Under the pieces are notes generated by a model. It searched no databases, was not told the DNA's origin, and was given only the letters and a program-made list of their open reading frames with translations. The translations under genes and the position numbers were made by a program. Below, piece by piece: positions 23,622 to 31,603 of a stretch of 64,000 nucleotides of DNA. The stretch comes from Streptomyces sp. NBC_01750 (GTDB taxonomy: Bacteria; Actinomycetota; Actinomycetes; Streptomycetales; Streptomycetaceae), in contig NZ_CP109137.1 of assembly GCF_035918095.1 (NCBI RefSeq), positions 7,814,001-7,878,000 on the forward strand, read 5' to 3'. Positions within the stretch are counted from its first letter, which is position 1. Every line of letters begins with the position of its first letter.

Positions 23622-24799
23622 CGGACGCCACGGATGTGCGCAACCGCACCAAGGAGTTGCTGGCCGCGCACCCACCGGCCGGAACGGAACGCACCGACTT
23701 CCTGAAGGCACGCTTCGACGCGGGCCTCGCCTGGGTGCACTACCCCAAGGGCCTCGGCGGACTCGACGCCCCGCGGACGCTGCAGACCGCCGTCGACGCC
23801 GAGCTGACGGCTGCGGGCGCGCCGGACAACGACCCGCGCCGTATCGGCATCGGCCTCGGCATGGCCGCGCCGACCATCCTCAAGTACGGCTCCGAAGAGG
23901 TGAAGCAGCGCTTCCTCCGTCCTCTGTGGGTCGGCGAGGAGGTCTGGTGCCAGCTGTTCAGCGAGCCGGGCGCGGGCTCCGACCTCGCGGCCCTCGGCAC
24001 CCGGGCCGTACGGGACGGCGACGACTGGGTCATCAACGGCCAGAAGGTGTGGACGTCCAGTGCCCATGTGGCCCGCTGGGCGATCCTGATCGCCCGCACC
24101 GACCCGGATCTGCCCAAGCACCGGGGCATCACCTACTTCATCTGTGACATGACCGACCCGGGTGTCGAGGTGCGGCCGCTGCGCCAGATCACCGGTGAGG
24201 CGGAGTTCAACGAGGTCTTCCTGACCAATGTGCGAATCCCCGACGCACACCGCCTCGGCGAGGTCGGCGAGGGCTGGAAGGTCGCACAGACCACCCTCAT
24301 GAACGAGCGGGTCTCCATCGGCGGCAGCCGCCTCCCGCGCGAGGGAGGCATGATCGGCCCGATCGCGCAGACCTGGCGCGAACGCCCCGAGCTGCGCAAC
24401 CACGATCTGCACCAGCGGCTGCTGTCGCTCTGGGTCGAGGCGGAGGTCGCCAGGCTGGCGGGAGAGCGGCTGCGCCAGCAGCTCGCCGCCGGCCAGCCGG
24501 GCCCCGAAGGCAGCGGAATGAAGCTCGCCTTCGCCCGCCTCAACCAGGAGATCAGCGGTCTCGAGGTCGAACTCCGCGGCGAGGAAGGCCTCTTGTACGA
24601 CGACTGGACCATGAGCCGTCCCGATTTCGTCGACTTCACCGGGCGCGACGCCGGATACCGCTACCTCCGCTCCAAGGGCAACTCCATCGAGGGCGGCACC
24701 AGCGAAGTGCTGCTGAACATCGTCGCCGAACGTGTCCTCGGACTTCCCTCCGAGCCGCGCAACGACAAGGACGTCGCCTGGAAGGACCTGGCCCGATGA
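23618..24799 (+). CDS. Acyl-CoA dehydrogenase (FadE type, subunit 1)
   Basis: A 393-residue flavoprotein that forms the alpha,beta double bond of acyl-CoA. It has FAD-binding segments WCQLFSEPGAGSDLA (near residue 110) and KVWTSSAHVARW, and the C-terminal YRYLRSKGNSIEGGTSEVLL typical of the flavin-interface helix. It overlaps both neighbours by ATGA. Two adjacent, unlike FadE genes usually encode an alpha2beta2 enzyme, as in steroid side-chain FadEs; this is inferred here. Confidence 0.9.
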   Translation: MTDATDVRNRTKELLAAHPPAGTERTDFLKARFDAGLAWVHYPKGLGGLDAPRTLQTAVDAELTAAGAPDNDPRRIGIGLGMAAPTILKYGSEEVKQRFLRPLWVGEEVWCQLFSEPGAGSDLAALGTRAVRDGDDWVINGQKVWTSSAHVARWAILIARTDPDLPKHRGITYFICDMTDPGVEVRPLRQITGEAEFNEVFLTNVRIPDAHRLGEVGEGWKVAQTTLMNERVSIGGSRLPREGGMIGPIAQTWRERPELRNHDLHQRLLSLWVEAEVARLAGERLRQQLAAGQPGPEGSGMKLAFARLNQEISGLEVELRGEEGLLYDDWTMSRPDFVDFTGRDAGYRYLRSKGNSIEGGTSEVLLNIVAERVLGLPSEPRNDKDVAWKDLAR

Positions 24800-25893
24800 C
24801 AACTCAGTCCACGCAGCCCGATCTGCTGTACTCCGAGGCCGAGGACGACCTGCGTGCAGCCGTACGTTCCCTGCTCGCCGACCGCAGCGATACGGCGTCC
24901 GTCCTGGTGCGCGCCGAGTCCGGTACGCCGTACGACCCCGAGCTCTGGAAAGCGCTCGCCGGGGACATCGGCGCGGCCGGACTCCTCGTACCCGAGAAGC
25001 TCGGCGGGCACGGTGCGAGCCACCGCGAGGCCGCCGTGGTGCTGGAGGAGCTGGGCCGCAGCGTCGCCCCCGCGCCGTATCTCACCAGCTCCGTCATCGC
25101 CACCGAGACGCTGCTCGCGCTCGACACGGAGACGGAGGCCGTCGCCGGGCTGCTCACCGAGCTGGCGGCCGGCCGCGGGACCGCCGTACTCGCCGTGCCG
25201 CTGTCGGGGTCGCACGACGGACACCTCCCGGTCGGCGAACCCAGGATCACCGGTATCGCGGATGCAGCCGTCGCCGATGTCCTCCTCGTGCTCCGGGCCG
25301 ACGGTCTGTACGCGGTCGAGACGGCGAACGTCGCCGTCGAGGCGCTGACCCCGCTGGACCTGACCCGTCCGCTCGCCGCCGTCACCCTCGACGACCCGGC
25401 CGACGCCACCCGCCTGGCGGACGCGGAGACCGCCGAGAAGGCCGTACGCCGCGGACTGCTCGCCGGGGCCGGGCTGCTCGCCTCCGAGCAGCTCGGACTC
25501 GCCGAATGGTGCCTGGAGGAGACGGTCCGTCACACCCGCGAGCGCCACCAGTTCAACCGGCCCATCGGTTCGTTCCAGGCGCTCAAGCACCGCATGGCTC
25601 AGGTGTGGCTCGAGGTCGTCTCGGCCCGTGCCGCGGCCCGCAACGCGGCGGACGCCCTCGCCACGGACTGCTCCGACGCCGCCCTCGCGGTGGCCGTCGC
25701 GCAGACGTACTGCTCGCGGGTGGCCGTGCGCGCGGCCGAGGAGTGTGTCCAGCTGCACGCCGGTATCGGTATGACCTGGGAACACCCCGCGCATCTGTAC
25801 CTCAAGCGCGCCAAGTCCGACGAGATCGCCCTGGGCACGCCGGGCCGCCACAAGGAGGCGCTGGCCGCACTGGTCGACCTGCAGGCCCCGTAG
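24796..25893 (+). CDS. Acyl-CoA dehydrogenase (FadE type, subunit 2)
   Basis: A 365-residue acyl-CoA dehydrogenase-like protein, more divergent than its partner. It has the N-terminal helical domain LWKALAGDIGAAGLLVPEKL, a shortened middle beta domain without a clear SEPGAGSD motif, and the C-terminal TRERHQFNRPIGSFQALKHR and QLHAGIGMTWEHPAHLYLKR. The loss of the middle FAD motif fits the non-canonical subunit of a heteromeric FadE. It is the last gene of the operon, followed by a strong terminator. Confidence 0.88.
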   Translation: MTTQSTQPDLLYSEAEDDLRAAVRSLLADRSDTASVLVRAESGTPYDPELWKALAGDIGAAGLLVPEKLGGHGASHREAAVVLEELGRSVAPAPYLTSSVIATETLLALDTETEAVAGLLTELAAGRGTAVLAVPLSGSHDGHLPVGEPRITGIADAAVADVLLVLRADGLYAVETANVAVEALTPLDLTRPLAAVTLDDPADATRLADAETAEKAVRRGLLAGAGLLASEQLGLAEWCLEETVRHTRERHQFNRPIGSFQALKHRMAQVWLEVVSARAAARNAADALATDCSDAALAVAVAQTYCSRVAVRAAEECVQLHAGIGMTWEHPAHLYLKRAKSDEIALGTPGRHKEALAALVDLQAP

Positions 25894-26267
25894 GGGGCTG
25901 CGCACCCAGGCACTGTTCACCGCAACTCGGGCCGCCGCGCCGACCATCGGCGCGGCGGCCTGCTCGATGCTGCCGGAACTCCACTCCGCGTGAGCGGCGC
26001 AATGGGACTGCCCGCGCCGCCCGACACGGCAGTCGCACGACGAGTTCCCGCCGTTAGCCCCCCGGCTCCGCCACGCCCCCCGACCCGTTGGCGACGACGC
26101 GGGCCGGGACGACTCGGCCGCTGGACGACGAGTTTCCCGCACTCCGGGGCCACGCTGAGCAGTAGGTGACGGGTGGCCGAACTCTTCGCGCTGCTCTGCC
26201 ACTTGGGCTGCCCCGGGCGGATACTCACCGGTGTCCCTCCCGACCCGCAGAGCCCGGAGGCACCATC
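25894..26267. other. Intergenic region with terminator, no gene seen
   Basis: Holds the operon terminator near its left end and the promoter/leader of the secreted phosphodiesterase at its right end. Nothing else is recognised. Confidence 0.5.
25930..25960 (+). terminator. Hairpin terminator after the FadE operon
   Basis: GGCCGCCGCGCCGA (25930-25943) pairs perfectly with TCGGCGCGGCGGCC (25947-25960) over a 3-nt loop, 37 bp after the last FadE stop. Confidence 0.8.
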
Positions 26268-27131
26268 GTGCTGACCACCCGTCGCAGAGCCGTCACCACC
26301 CTCGCCGCCGCGCTGGCCGGCGCCGTCGCCGTGCCCGCGCAGGCTCAGTCCGCCGAGAAGCACCGCGGGCGCACCGGCCCGCAGCCGCTCCGCCGGGCCC
26401 ACGCCCACAACGACTACCTGCATGAACGGCCCCTCCACGACGCCCTGTCACACGGCTTCACCAGCGTGGAGGCCGACGTCTTCCTGGTGAACGGCGAGTT
26501 GCTCGTCGCCCATGAGCCGGCGGACCTCGACCCGAACCGCACGCTGCGCTCGCTCTACCTCGACCCGCTGCTGGCCCGGGTGAAGGCCAACCATGGTTCC
26601 GTGTACCGCGGTTACCGGCGGCCTGTCCAACTGCTGGTCGACATCAAGACGGACGGCGCCGCCGCCTATCTGGAACTCGACCGTCAGCTGCGCCACTACC
26701 GGCGGATGCTCAGCACCTGCGCCTACGGCCATGTCCGCCTCGGCGCTGTCACCCCGGTCATCTCCGGCGACCGCGCCGCCCGCGTACCCATGGAGACACA
26801 GCGCGTCCGGTACGCCTTTTACGACGGCCGCCTCGAGGACCTCGGCACCACCGCCCCCGTCTCCTTCGTCCCGCTGATCTCCAGCAACTGGACGCAGAGC
26901 TTCAGCTGGCTGGGCACCGGCCCATTCCCGGCCGCCGAGCGGCAGAAGCTGCACTCGATCGTCGCCGACGCCCATGACCACGGGCAGCGCGTCCGGTTCT
27001 GGGCGACGCCCGACGTGGCCGGTCCGGACCGCGACGCCGTGTGGACCGAGCTGCTCGCCGCCCGTGTCGACCACATCAATACGGACGATCTGGCCGCGCT
27101 CGAGCGCTTCCTCCGGGCCCGGGGCCGGTAG
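26268..27131 (+). CDS. Secreted phosphatidylinositol-phospholipase C/glycerophosphodiester phosphodiesterase-like protein
   Basis: A 287-residue exported phosphodiesterase of the PI-PLC-like/GDPD TIM-barrel superfamily. The N-terminus TTRRRAVTTLAAALAGAVAV is a signal peptide with a possible twin-arginine motif. The catalytic region reads RAHAHNDYLHERP and then FTSVEADVFLVNGELLVAHE (His, Asn, Glu, Asp metal and acid-base residues). The C-terminus has VRFWATPD and DHINTDDLAALERFL. The GTG at 26268 follows GGAGG. Its end is 5 bp from the convergent pspAB stop. Confidence 0.85.
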   Translation: MLTTRRRAVTTLAAALAGAVAVPAQAQSAEKHRGRTGPQPLRRAHAHNDYLHERPLHDALSHGFTSVEADVFLVNGELLVAHEPADLDPNRTLRSLYLDPLLARVKANHGSVYRGYRRPVQLLVDIKTDGAAAYLELDRQLRHYRRMLSTCAYGHVRLGAVTPVISGDRAARVPMETQRVRYAFYDGRLEDLGTTAPVSFVPLISSNWTQSFSWLGTGPFPAAERQKLHSIVADAHDHGQRVRFWATPDVAGPDRDAVWTELLAARVDHINTDDLAALERFLRARGR

Positions 27132-27136
27132 CCGGC

Positions 27137-27739
27137 CTACGGCATCGGACCTCCGAGGCCGGGCGCGCCCCAGACCGGGAACCAGCGGGCCAGGTCCGTC
27201 TCGATGCGGAGATCGTCCGTGAGCAGCGCCCTGGTCTGCAGTTCCAGGGCGTTGTCGCGCTTCTCCTTCGCCCCGGCGAGCGGCGCGAAGGGGTAGAAGG
27301 TGCCCCGCTTGTACAGGTAGACGAGCGCCAGCGGGCGCTCGCCGGACGTCTCGCGGAAGGTGATCAGGGAGCAGAGCAGCTGGGGGCCGAAGCCTGCGTC
27401 CTGGAGCAGGGTGTTGACCGCGTGCAGATCGTTGACCAGTGAGGCCGTGTCGTCGGCGGGGTGGCGGGCGAGGAGCCAGGTGTAGCCGTACGCGTCCTGG
27501 CTGAACTCGACCGGGATGCCTCCCCGGTCGGTGTCGGCGTCGAGCAGCTCTCGTACGTCCTCCTGGAGTTGCGCGAAGGCGCCGCCCTCCACACTGGCGA
27601 AGCACACCGAGCCGATGCCGGTCGGTGTGAAGCCTGCGCCCGCCTGGAGGGTGATGGCGGCGGCGGGCAGGCCGAAGAGCTGGTCGAGGTTGGGCCGTAC
27701 CGGCCTGCTGCGGCCGAGGATCGTGTCGAGGAGTCCCAC
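27137..27739 (-). CDS. pspAB: PspA-associated protein PspAB
   Basis: A 200-residue soluble protein matching the actinobacterial PspAB family associated with the phage-shock/envelope-stress response. It begins MGLLDTILGRSRPVRPNLDQ and contains DAYGYTWLLARHP and DDLRIETDLARWFPVWGAP, characteristic of the family. It lies 41 bp downstream of htpX on the same strand, the arrangement usual in streptomycetes. PspA itself is not in this window. The molecular role is unknown. Confidence 0.85.
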   Translation of the reverse strand: MGLLDTILGRSRPVRPNLDQLFGLPAAAITLQAGAGFTPTGIGSVCFASVEGGAFAQLQEDVRELLDADTDRGGIPVEFSQDAYGYTWLLARHPADDTASLVNDLHAVNTLLQDAGFGPQLLCSLITFRETSGERPLALVYLYKRGTFYPFAPLAGAKEKRDNALELQTRALLTDDLRIETDLARWFPVWGAPGLGGPMP

Positions 27740-27780
27740 AGCAGCACCTCTGTCAGTCGTCCGTCATCGTCGTGGGGCCG

Positions 27781-28695
27781 TTACGGGCGGGCCAGCTGCG
27801 TCGAGATCTTGCCCAGCTGGTCCAGGCGCTGTTCCAGCGTCGGGTGCGAGGACAGCAGGCGGCTCAGGCTCTCCTTGGAGGAGAACGCCGGCGCGAACCA
27901 GAAGGCGTTGAACGGCTCCGCCTTGCGCAGGTCCTGCGTCGGGATCTTCGCCATCTCGCCCGTCACCTTGGTGAGCGCGGACGCGAGCGCCGAGGGACGG
28001 CCGGTCAGCAGGGCGGCGGCGCGGTCTGCCGACAGTTCGCGGTAGCGGGAGAGCAGCCTGGTCAGCAGGAAGCTGATCACGTAGACGACGGCGCTGATCA
28101 CGGGTATCAGGAGCACGGCGATCGCGGTGTTGCTGTCGCGGCCCGCCCGGCCGAAGCCGCCCCACACGGCGATACGGGTCATCACGCCGGCCAGCACACC
28201 GAGGAACGACGCGATCGTCATGACTGCGACATCGTGGTGGGCGACGTGCGACAGCTCGTGGGCGAGGACGCCCTCGAGTTCCTCCGGCTCCAGCCGGCGG
28301 AGCAGACCGGTGGTGGCGCAGACCAGCGCGGTCTTCTCATTGCGGCCGACGGCGAAGGCGTTCGGCACATCGCTGTGGGCGATCGCGACCCGGGGCTTGG
28401 GCATGTCGGCGAGCGCGCAGATACGGTCGACGGCGCCGTGCAGCTCCGGCGCCTGCTCGGGCGTGACCTCGCGAGCGCCCATGCTGAAGGCCGCGATCCG
28501 GTCGCTGAACCAGAACTGCGCGATGAACAGACCACCTGCGATCAGCAGAATGATCGGCCACGAGCTTCGGAGGATCGCCAGCAGGGCGCCCACGAAGACG
28601 ACATAGAGCAGCCCGATCAGGAACATCGTCGTCACCATGCGGGTGGTGAGTCCCTGATCAGGGGCGTAGCGGGACGGGGCCCGGTTCCGTGGCAT
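27781..28695 (-). CDS. htpX: HtpX-type membrane zinc metalloprotease
   Basis: A 304-residue M48 family protease that degrades misfolded membrane proteins. It has two N-terminal transmembrane helices (about residues 20-60), the zinc site HELSHVAHHD with the third ligand in SRYRELSADRAAA, and two further hydrophobic segments around the catalytic centre. NAFAVGRNEKTALVCATTGL is typical of HtpX. The ATG at 28695 follows CGGAGGTTG; the longer open frame upstream runs through promoter repeats. It is the first gene of the htpX-pspAB operon. Confidence 0.92.
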   Translation of the reverse strand: MPRNRAPSRYAPDQGLTTRMVTTMFLIGLLYVVFVGALLAILRSSWPIILLIAGGLFIAQFWFSDRIAAFSMGAREVTPEQAPELHGAVDRICALADMPKPRVAIAHSDVPNAFAVGRNEKTALVCATTGLLRRLEPEELEGVLAHELSHVAHHDVAVMTIASFLGVLAGVMTRIAVWGGFGRAGRDSNTAIAVLLIPVISAVVYVISFLLTRLLSRYRELSADRAAALLTGRPSALASALTKVTGEMAKIPTQDLRKAEPFNAFWFAPAFSSKESLSRLLSSHPTLEQRLDQLGKISTQLARP

Positions 28696-28755
28696 CCGAC
28701 AACCTCCGGGCGGAGCTGTTTCTGGTTCCCCCTCACTCGATTGTGCTCCTGTCGC

Positions 28756-28791
28756 GGCCATAGCCGGTATAGCGGCCATGGCCGGTATGAA
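28756..28791. repeat. 18-bp imperfect tandem repeat in htpX upstream region
   Basis: GGCCATAGCCGGTATAGC (28756-28773) is followed by GGCCATGGCCGGTATGAA. A second repeated element, GTGGACCGTGC, occurs twice between 28816 and 28853. All lie in the 340-bp divergent region between htpX and a small membrane protein gene, and may be regulator sites. Confidence 0.5.
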
Positions 28792-29034
28792 TGAGCTCCC
28801 GTCCGTCCGCTGTGGGGGTGGACCGTGCGGCTGTGTGGGTGTGGACCGTGCCGCGGGCCCCGGCGAGATCGGCCTGCCGCGTTCGGAGTCCGCATCCGGC
28901 ATCTCTCCCCGTCGAGGTCACCCGGCACAGACCACCCGAACGGCGGACACGCCAGTCGGCCGTACGGGCCGTCCACTACGCCAGACTGACGGCCGAATGC
29001 CGCAATTCCGGCGCGGCGGCGGAGGAGGTTGGCG

Positions 29035-29229
29035 ATGGCCATTTCGATCTCGGTGGTGCTGTTCCTGCTGGTGCTCGCGGTGATCTTTGTGCGGAACGGC
29101 GGACTGAAGATGTCCCACGCGGTGGTCTGTGCCCTGCTCGGCTTCTTCCTCGCGGGCACGAGCATGGCGCCGACCATTCAGGAAGGCATCGCGGCCACCG
29201 CGAATGTGGTGGGCAGCCTCAGACCGTGA
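29035..29229 (+). CDS. Small two-helix membrane protein
   Basis: A 64-residue protein with two hydrophobic segments: SISVVLFLLVLAVIFV (about 3-19) and HAVVCALLGFFLAG (about 28-42). A short polar C-terminus follows. The ATG at 29035 is preceded by GGAGGAGG at 6-nt spacing, a very strong site. Similar small membrane proteins occur widely in streptomycetes; the function is unknown. It diverges from htpX, so a link to envelope stress is possible but unproven. Its 3' end overlaps the convergent next gene by 11 bp. Confidence 0.75.
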   Translation: MAISISVVLFLLVLAVIFVRNGGLKMSHAVVCALLGFFLAGTSMAPTIQEGIAATANVVGSLRP

Positions 29230-29725
29230 TCTGCGGAGGCACTTCGACGTCCGGCGGCAGTTCGAAGTAGCCTCCGCCGTCGGCATCCACATGCACCACA
29301 TGGGTGCCGACGCGGACGATCTGCGCCTCGCCTACCCGCCAGGACCCGCACTCTTCCTCGCTGTCCACCAGCGGCGTCCACACCTCGCGAAACGTGCTGC
29401 CGTCCGGGTTCGTACCCGTCTCGATCAGACGGTCGCCGTCGCGTCGAAGGGTTCCCACATCCTCGCCGGGTGTCCCGACATCGTGGTGGAAGCGGACATC
29501 GGCGCCGTCGTACGTGGTGATGCCGGCGAAGCCGCGGCTGTCCGCGTAGTAGGCGTCGATCTGGAGCCAGACCACCTGATCGTTCTCCTGCAGGGGTCCG
29601 CCGTTGCGGCTGATTCCGGAGCGCAGCCAGGCGCCGCGAGTGGGGGCATTCACGCGTACCAGCATCGCCTGGTATCCGGCCGCCGTCGACTTCCGCACCT
29701 GCGAGCGGCGCCGGAAACTGCTCAT
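29219..29725 (-). CDS. Hypothetical protein, 168 residues
   Basis: No family is recognised. The protein starts SSFRRRSQVRKS and is predicted to be beta-rich and soluble: VVWLQIDAYYADSRG, TYDGADVRFHHDVG, SEEECGSWRVGEAQIVRVG. Coding character is good, with consistent third-position GC and no Tat or Sec signal. The ATG at 29725 is used; a GTG two codons upstream is possible. It overlaps the convergent small membrane protein gene by 11 bp and is 24 bp downstream of the DUF779 gene, so it may be cotranscribed with that. Confidence 0.65.
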   Translation of the reverse strand: MSSFRRRSQVRKSTAAGYQAMLVRVNAPTRGAWLRSGISRNGGPLQENDQVVWLQIDAYYADSRGFAGITTYDGADVRFHHDVGTPGEDVGTLRRDGDRLIETGTNPDGSTFREVWTPLVDSEEECGSWRVGEAQIVRVGTHVVHVDADGGGYFELPPDVEVPPQITV

Positions 29726-29749
29726 GGGCACGCGCCCGTGGCTGACGCC

Positions 29750-30106
29750 TCAGGTACCCACGACGCGCGACCGGATCAGGAACCGCACTCCCTCCGGCGC
29801 CTCCAGCGAGAAACCACTGCCCCGGCCCTCGACGACATCGACGATGAGCCGGGTGTGGCTCCAGACCTCGTACTGGCTTCTGGATATCCAGAAGGAGACG
29901 GACTCCTCGACGCCGTCGACCCGGAGGTCCTCGAGAAGGACGTCGGACGCGCCCGTACGGAATTCACCCGCCGGGTAGCACATGGGCGCGCTGCCGTCGC
30001 AGCACCCGCCCGACTGGTGGAACATCAACGGACCGTGGGCCGCCCTCAGCCGCCGCAACAGATCGGCGGCTGAGGGGGTCAGCTCCACGCGCGGGGCATC
30101 AGTCAT
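29750..30106 (-). CDS. DUF779 domain protein
   Basis: A 118-residue DUF779 protein. The family signature is clear: HQSGGCCDGSAPMCYPAGEF followed by DVLLED, VSFWISRSQYEVWSHTRLIV and GFSLEAPEGVRFLIRSR. DUF779 genes usually accompany acetaldehyde/aldehyde dehydrogenase genes, but none is next to it here. The cysteine cluster CCD...C suggests metal or redox binding, which is inference. The ATG at 30106 follows GGCGGG. Confidence 0.85.
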   Translation of the reverse strand: MTDAPRVELTPSAADLLRRLRAAHGPLMFHQSGGCCDGSAPMCYPAGEFRTGASDVLLEDLRVDGVEESVSFWISRSQYEVWSHTRLIVDVVEGRGSGFSLEAPEGVRFLIRSRVVGT

Positions 30107-30254
30107 CCCGCCAGCAGAGCACCCGGGAGGTTGCAATGCCGTTGCAGCGCCCTCGGGGAAGATCTTTTCCTCGGGTGTCGATCGGGCGCGACCCCGTTCG
30201 ACATACCGGTGAAGGCGTCGAAAGGGGCGCGCCACGCAACCAGGAGGAACGGCC

Positions 30255-30821
30255 ATGAGGAAGATCATCTACTTCGTCCACTCGTCGCTCGACGGACACA
30301 TCGACGGGCCCGGGGGAGCCTTCGACTGGCCGGTGCTGGGGCCCGAGCTCGGCGTGTACGGAGACGGCCTGCAGGCGCGCGTCGACACCTTCCTCTACGG
30401 GCGTGTGGTCTGGGAGATGATGTCCGGCTACTGGCCCGACGCCGAGTCGATCTCCGACGACCCGCACGACCTCGCCTTCGCGCCGGTCTGGCGCCGTACT
30501 CCGAAGATCGTCTTCTCCAGGACCTTGCAACAGCCGGAGGGGAACGTCCGGGTGATCGGCGAAAACCTCGCCGAAGAGGTCGCGGCCCTGAAGCGGAGCC
30601 CGGGCAAGGACCTGCTGCTGACCGGCGGTTCCACGCTGCCGGCAGCCCTCACGGAGCTCGGCCTGATCGACGAGTACCACATCGTCGTGCACCCGGTGGT
30701 CCTGGGCGGCGGCAGGCCGCTCTTCCTGCAGGGGAAGGAGCGGCTGAATCTCGCGTTCGTCGAGTCGCGGTCTTTCGACGCTCGGACCGTGCTGCTCCGC
30801 TACGAACGTCCGGCGGGATGA
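30255..30821 (+). CDS. Dihydrofolate reductase/RibD C-terminal family protein
   Basis: A 188-residue NADPH-dependent reductase of the RibD_C/DHFR-like family, common in actinomycetes and of unassigned substrate. It has the N-terminal strand KIIYFVHSSLDGHIDGPGG, TFLYGRVVWEMM, PKIVFSRTL and LLLTGGSTLPAAL, ending in the conserved DEYHIVVHPVVLGGGRPLF. AGGAGGAACGGCC precedes the ATG. It is transcribed divergently from the DUF779 gene and followed closely by an F420-type oxidoreductase gene. Confidence 0.88.
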   Translation: MRKIIYFVHSSLDGHIDGPGGAFDWPVLGPELGVYGDGLQARVDTFLYGRVVWEMMSGYWPDAESISDDPHDLAFAPVWRRTPKIVFSRTLQQPEGNVRVIGENLAEEVAALKRSPGKDLLLTGGSTLPAALTELGLIDEYHIVVHPVVLGGGRPLFLQGKERLNLAFVESRSFDARTVLLRYERPAG

Positions 30822-30869
30822 TTGCCTTGCCCCGGGGCGTTGAGCCCTGTAGGTGACTCCGACGATCGG

Positions 30870-31316
30870 ATGAGTGACATGCCTCTTGAGGGTGAGTACG
30901 AGCCGAGCCCCGAGAAATGGGTCCGCGACCAGGTTGAGCTCTTCGAGAGCTCCGGCGGTACCAAGGGAACGACGATGCGGGGGATGCCCGTCATCCTCCT
31001 GACGACCCGGGGCGCCAAGAGCGGCAAGATCCGCAAGACGCCGCTCATGAGGGTCGAGCACGAAGGCGCTTACGCGGTGGTCGCGTCGCTTGGGGGCGCC
31101 CCGAAGCACCCGGTCTGGTACCACAACGTTGTCGCCGACCCCCGGGTCGAGCTGCAGGACGGCCCGACGCGTCAGGACATGACGGCCCGTGAGGTGACCG
31201 GGGACGAGAAGACCGTGTGGTGGGAGCGGGCCGTCGAGGCGTACCCCGACTACGCCGAGTATCAGAAGAAGACCGACCGGGAGATCCCCGTCTTTGTGCT
31301 GGAGCCCGCGGCCTAG
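30870..31316 (+). CDS. Deazaflavin (F420)-dependent nitroreductase family protein
   Basis: A 148-residue split-barrel protein of the Ddn/F420H2-dependent quinone reductase family. It has the characteristic [40 protein letters not shown] and ARVEL-like [11 protein letters not shown] segments. The ATG at 30870 starts before [11 protein letters not shown], a usual N-terminus. Members reduce quinones or nitro compounds with F420H2. It lies 48 bp after the reductase gene and is probably cotranscribed. Confidence 0.9.
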   Translation: MSDMPLEGEYEPSPEKWVRDQVELFESSGGTKGTTMRGMPVILLTTRGAKSGKIRKTPLMRVEHEGAYAVVASLGGAPKHPVWYHNVVADPRVELQDGPTRQDMTAREVTGDEKTVWWERAVEAYPDYAEYQKKTDREIPVFVLEPAA

Positions 31317-31603
31317 GACAGCTGAGCGCCGGAGGGCCTCTGGCCGGCAGGGCCTACGTCTCCGCCGGCCGGCGGCGCTCTGCCGGTTTCCGGAGGAAAC
31401 CGCTGCTCCCCGTCGTGGCCGAGACCTCTTTCCTGTCGGCTGCACTGGCCCCACCGGTACCTGGCAGTGCCGAAAGCGCCGGAGCTCAGGTTCCGGCGTT
31501 CGTCACTCCTGTGCGTGCGGCTGGCCCTTGATCGTCCTATGCTGACATGTGGAGGAATCGGGCAGTTGACGGCCGGTCCCTGGCCGGCGGGAAGCGGGCT
31601 TCC
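31317..31603. other. Promoter region of the glycerol operon
   Basis: About 290 bp without a gene, containing the 19-bp palindrome at 31384-31402 and, near 31530-31555, a leader with GTGGAGGAATC. No regulator gene adjoins the glp operon on this side. Confidence 0.45.
31384..31402. promoter_or_regulatory. 19-bp palindrome upstream of glpF
   Basis: CGGTTTCC (31384-31391) and GGAAACCG (31395-31402) form a perfect dyad with a 3-bp spacer, about 200 bp before glpF. It may be an operator or a hairpin ending the preceding transcript. Confidence 0.4.
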
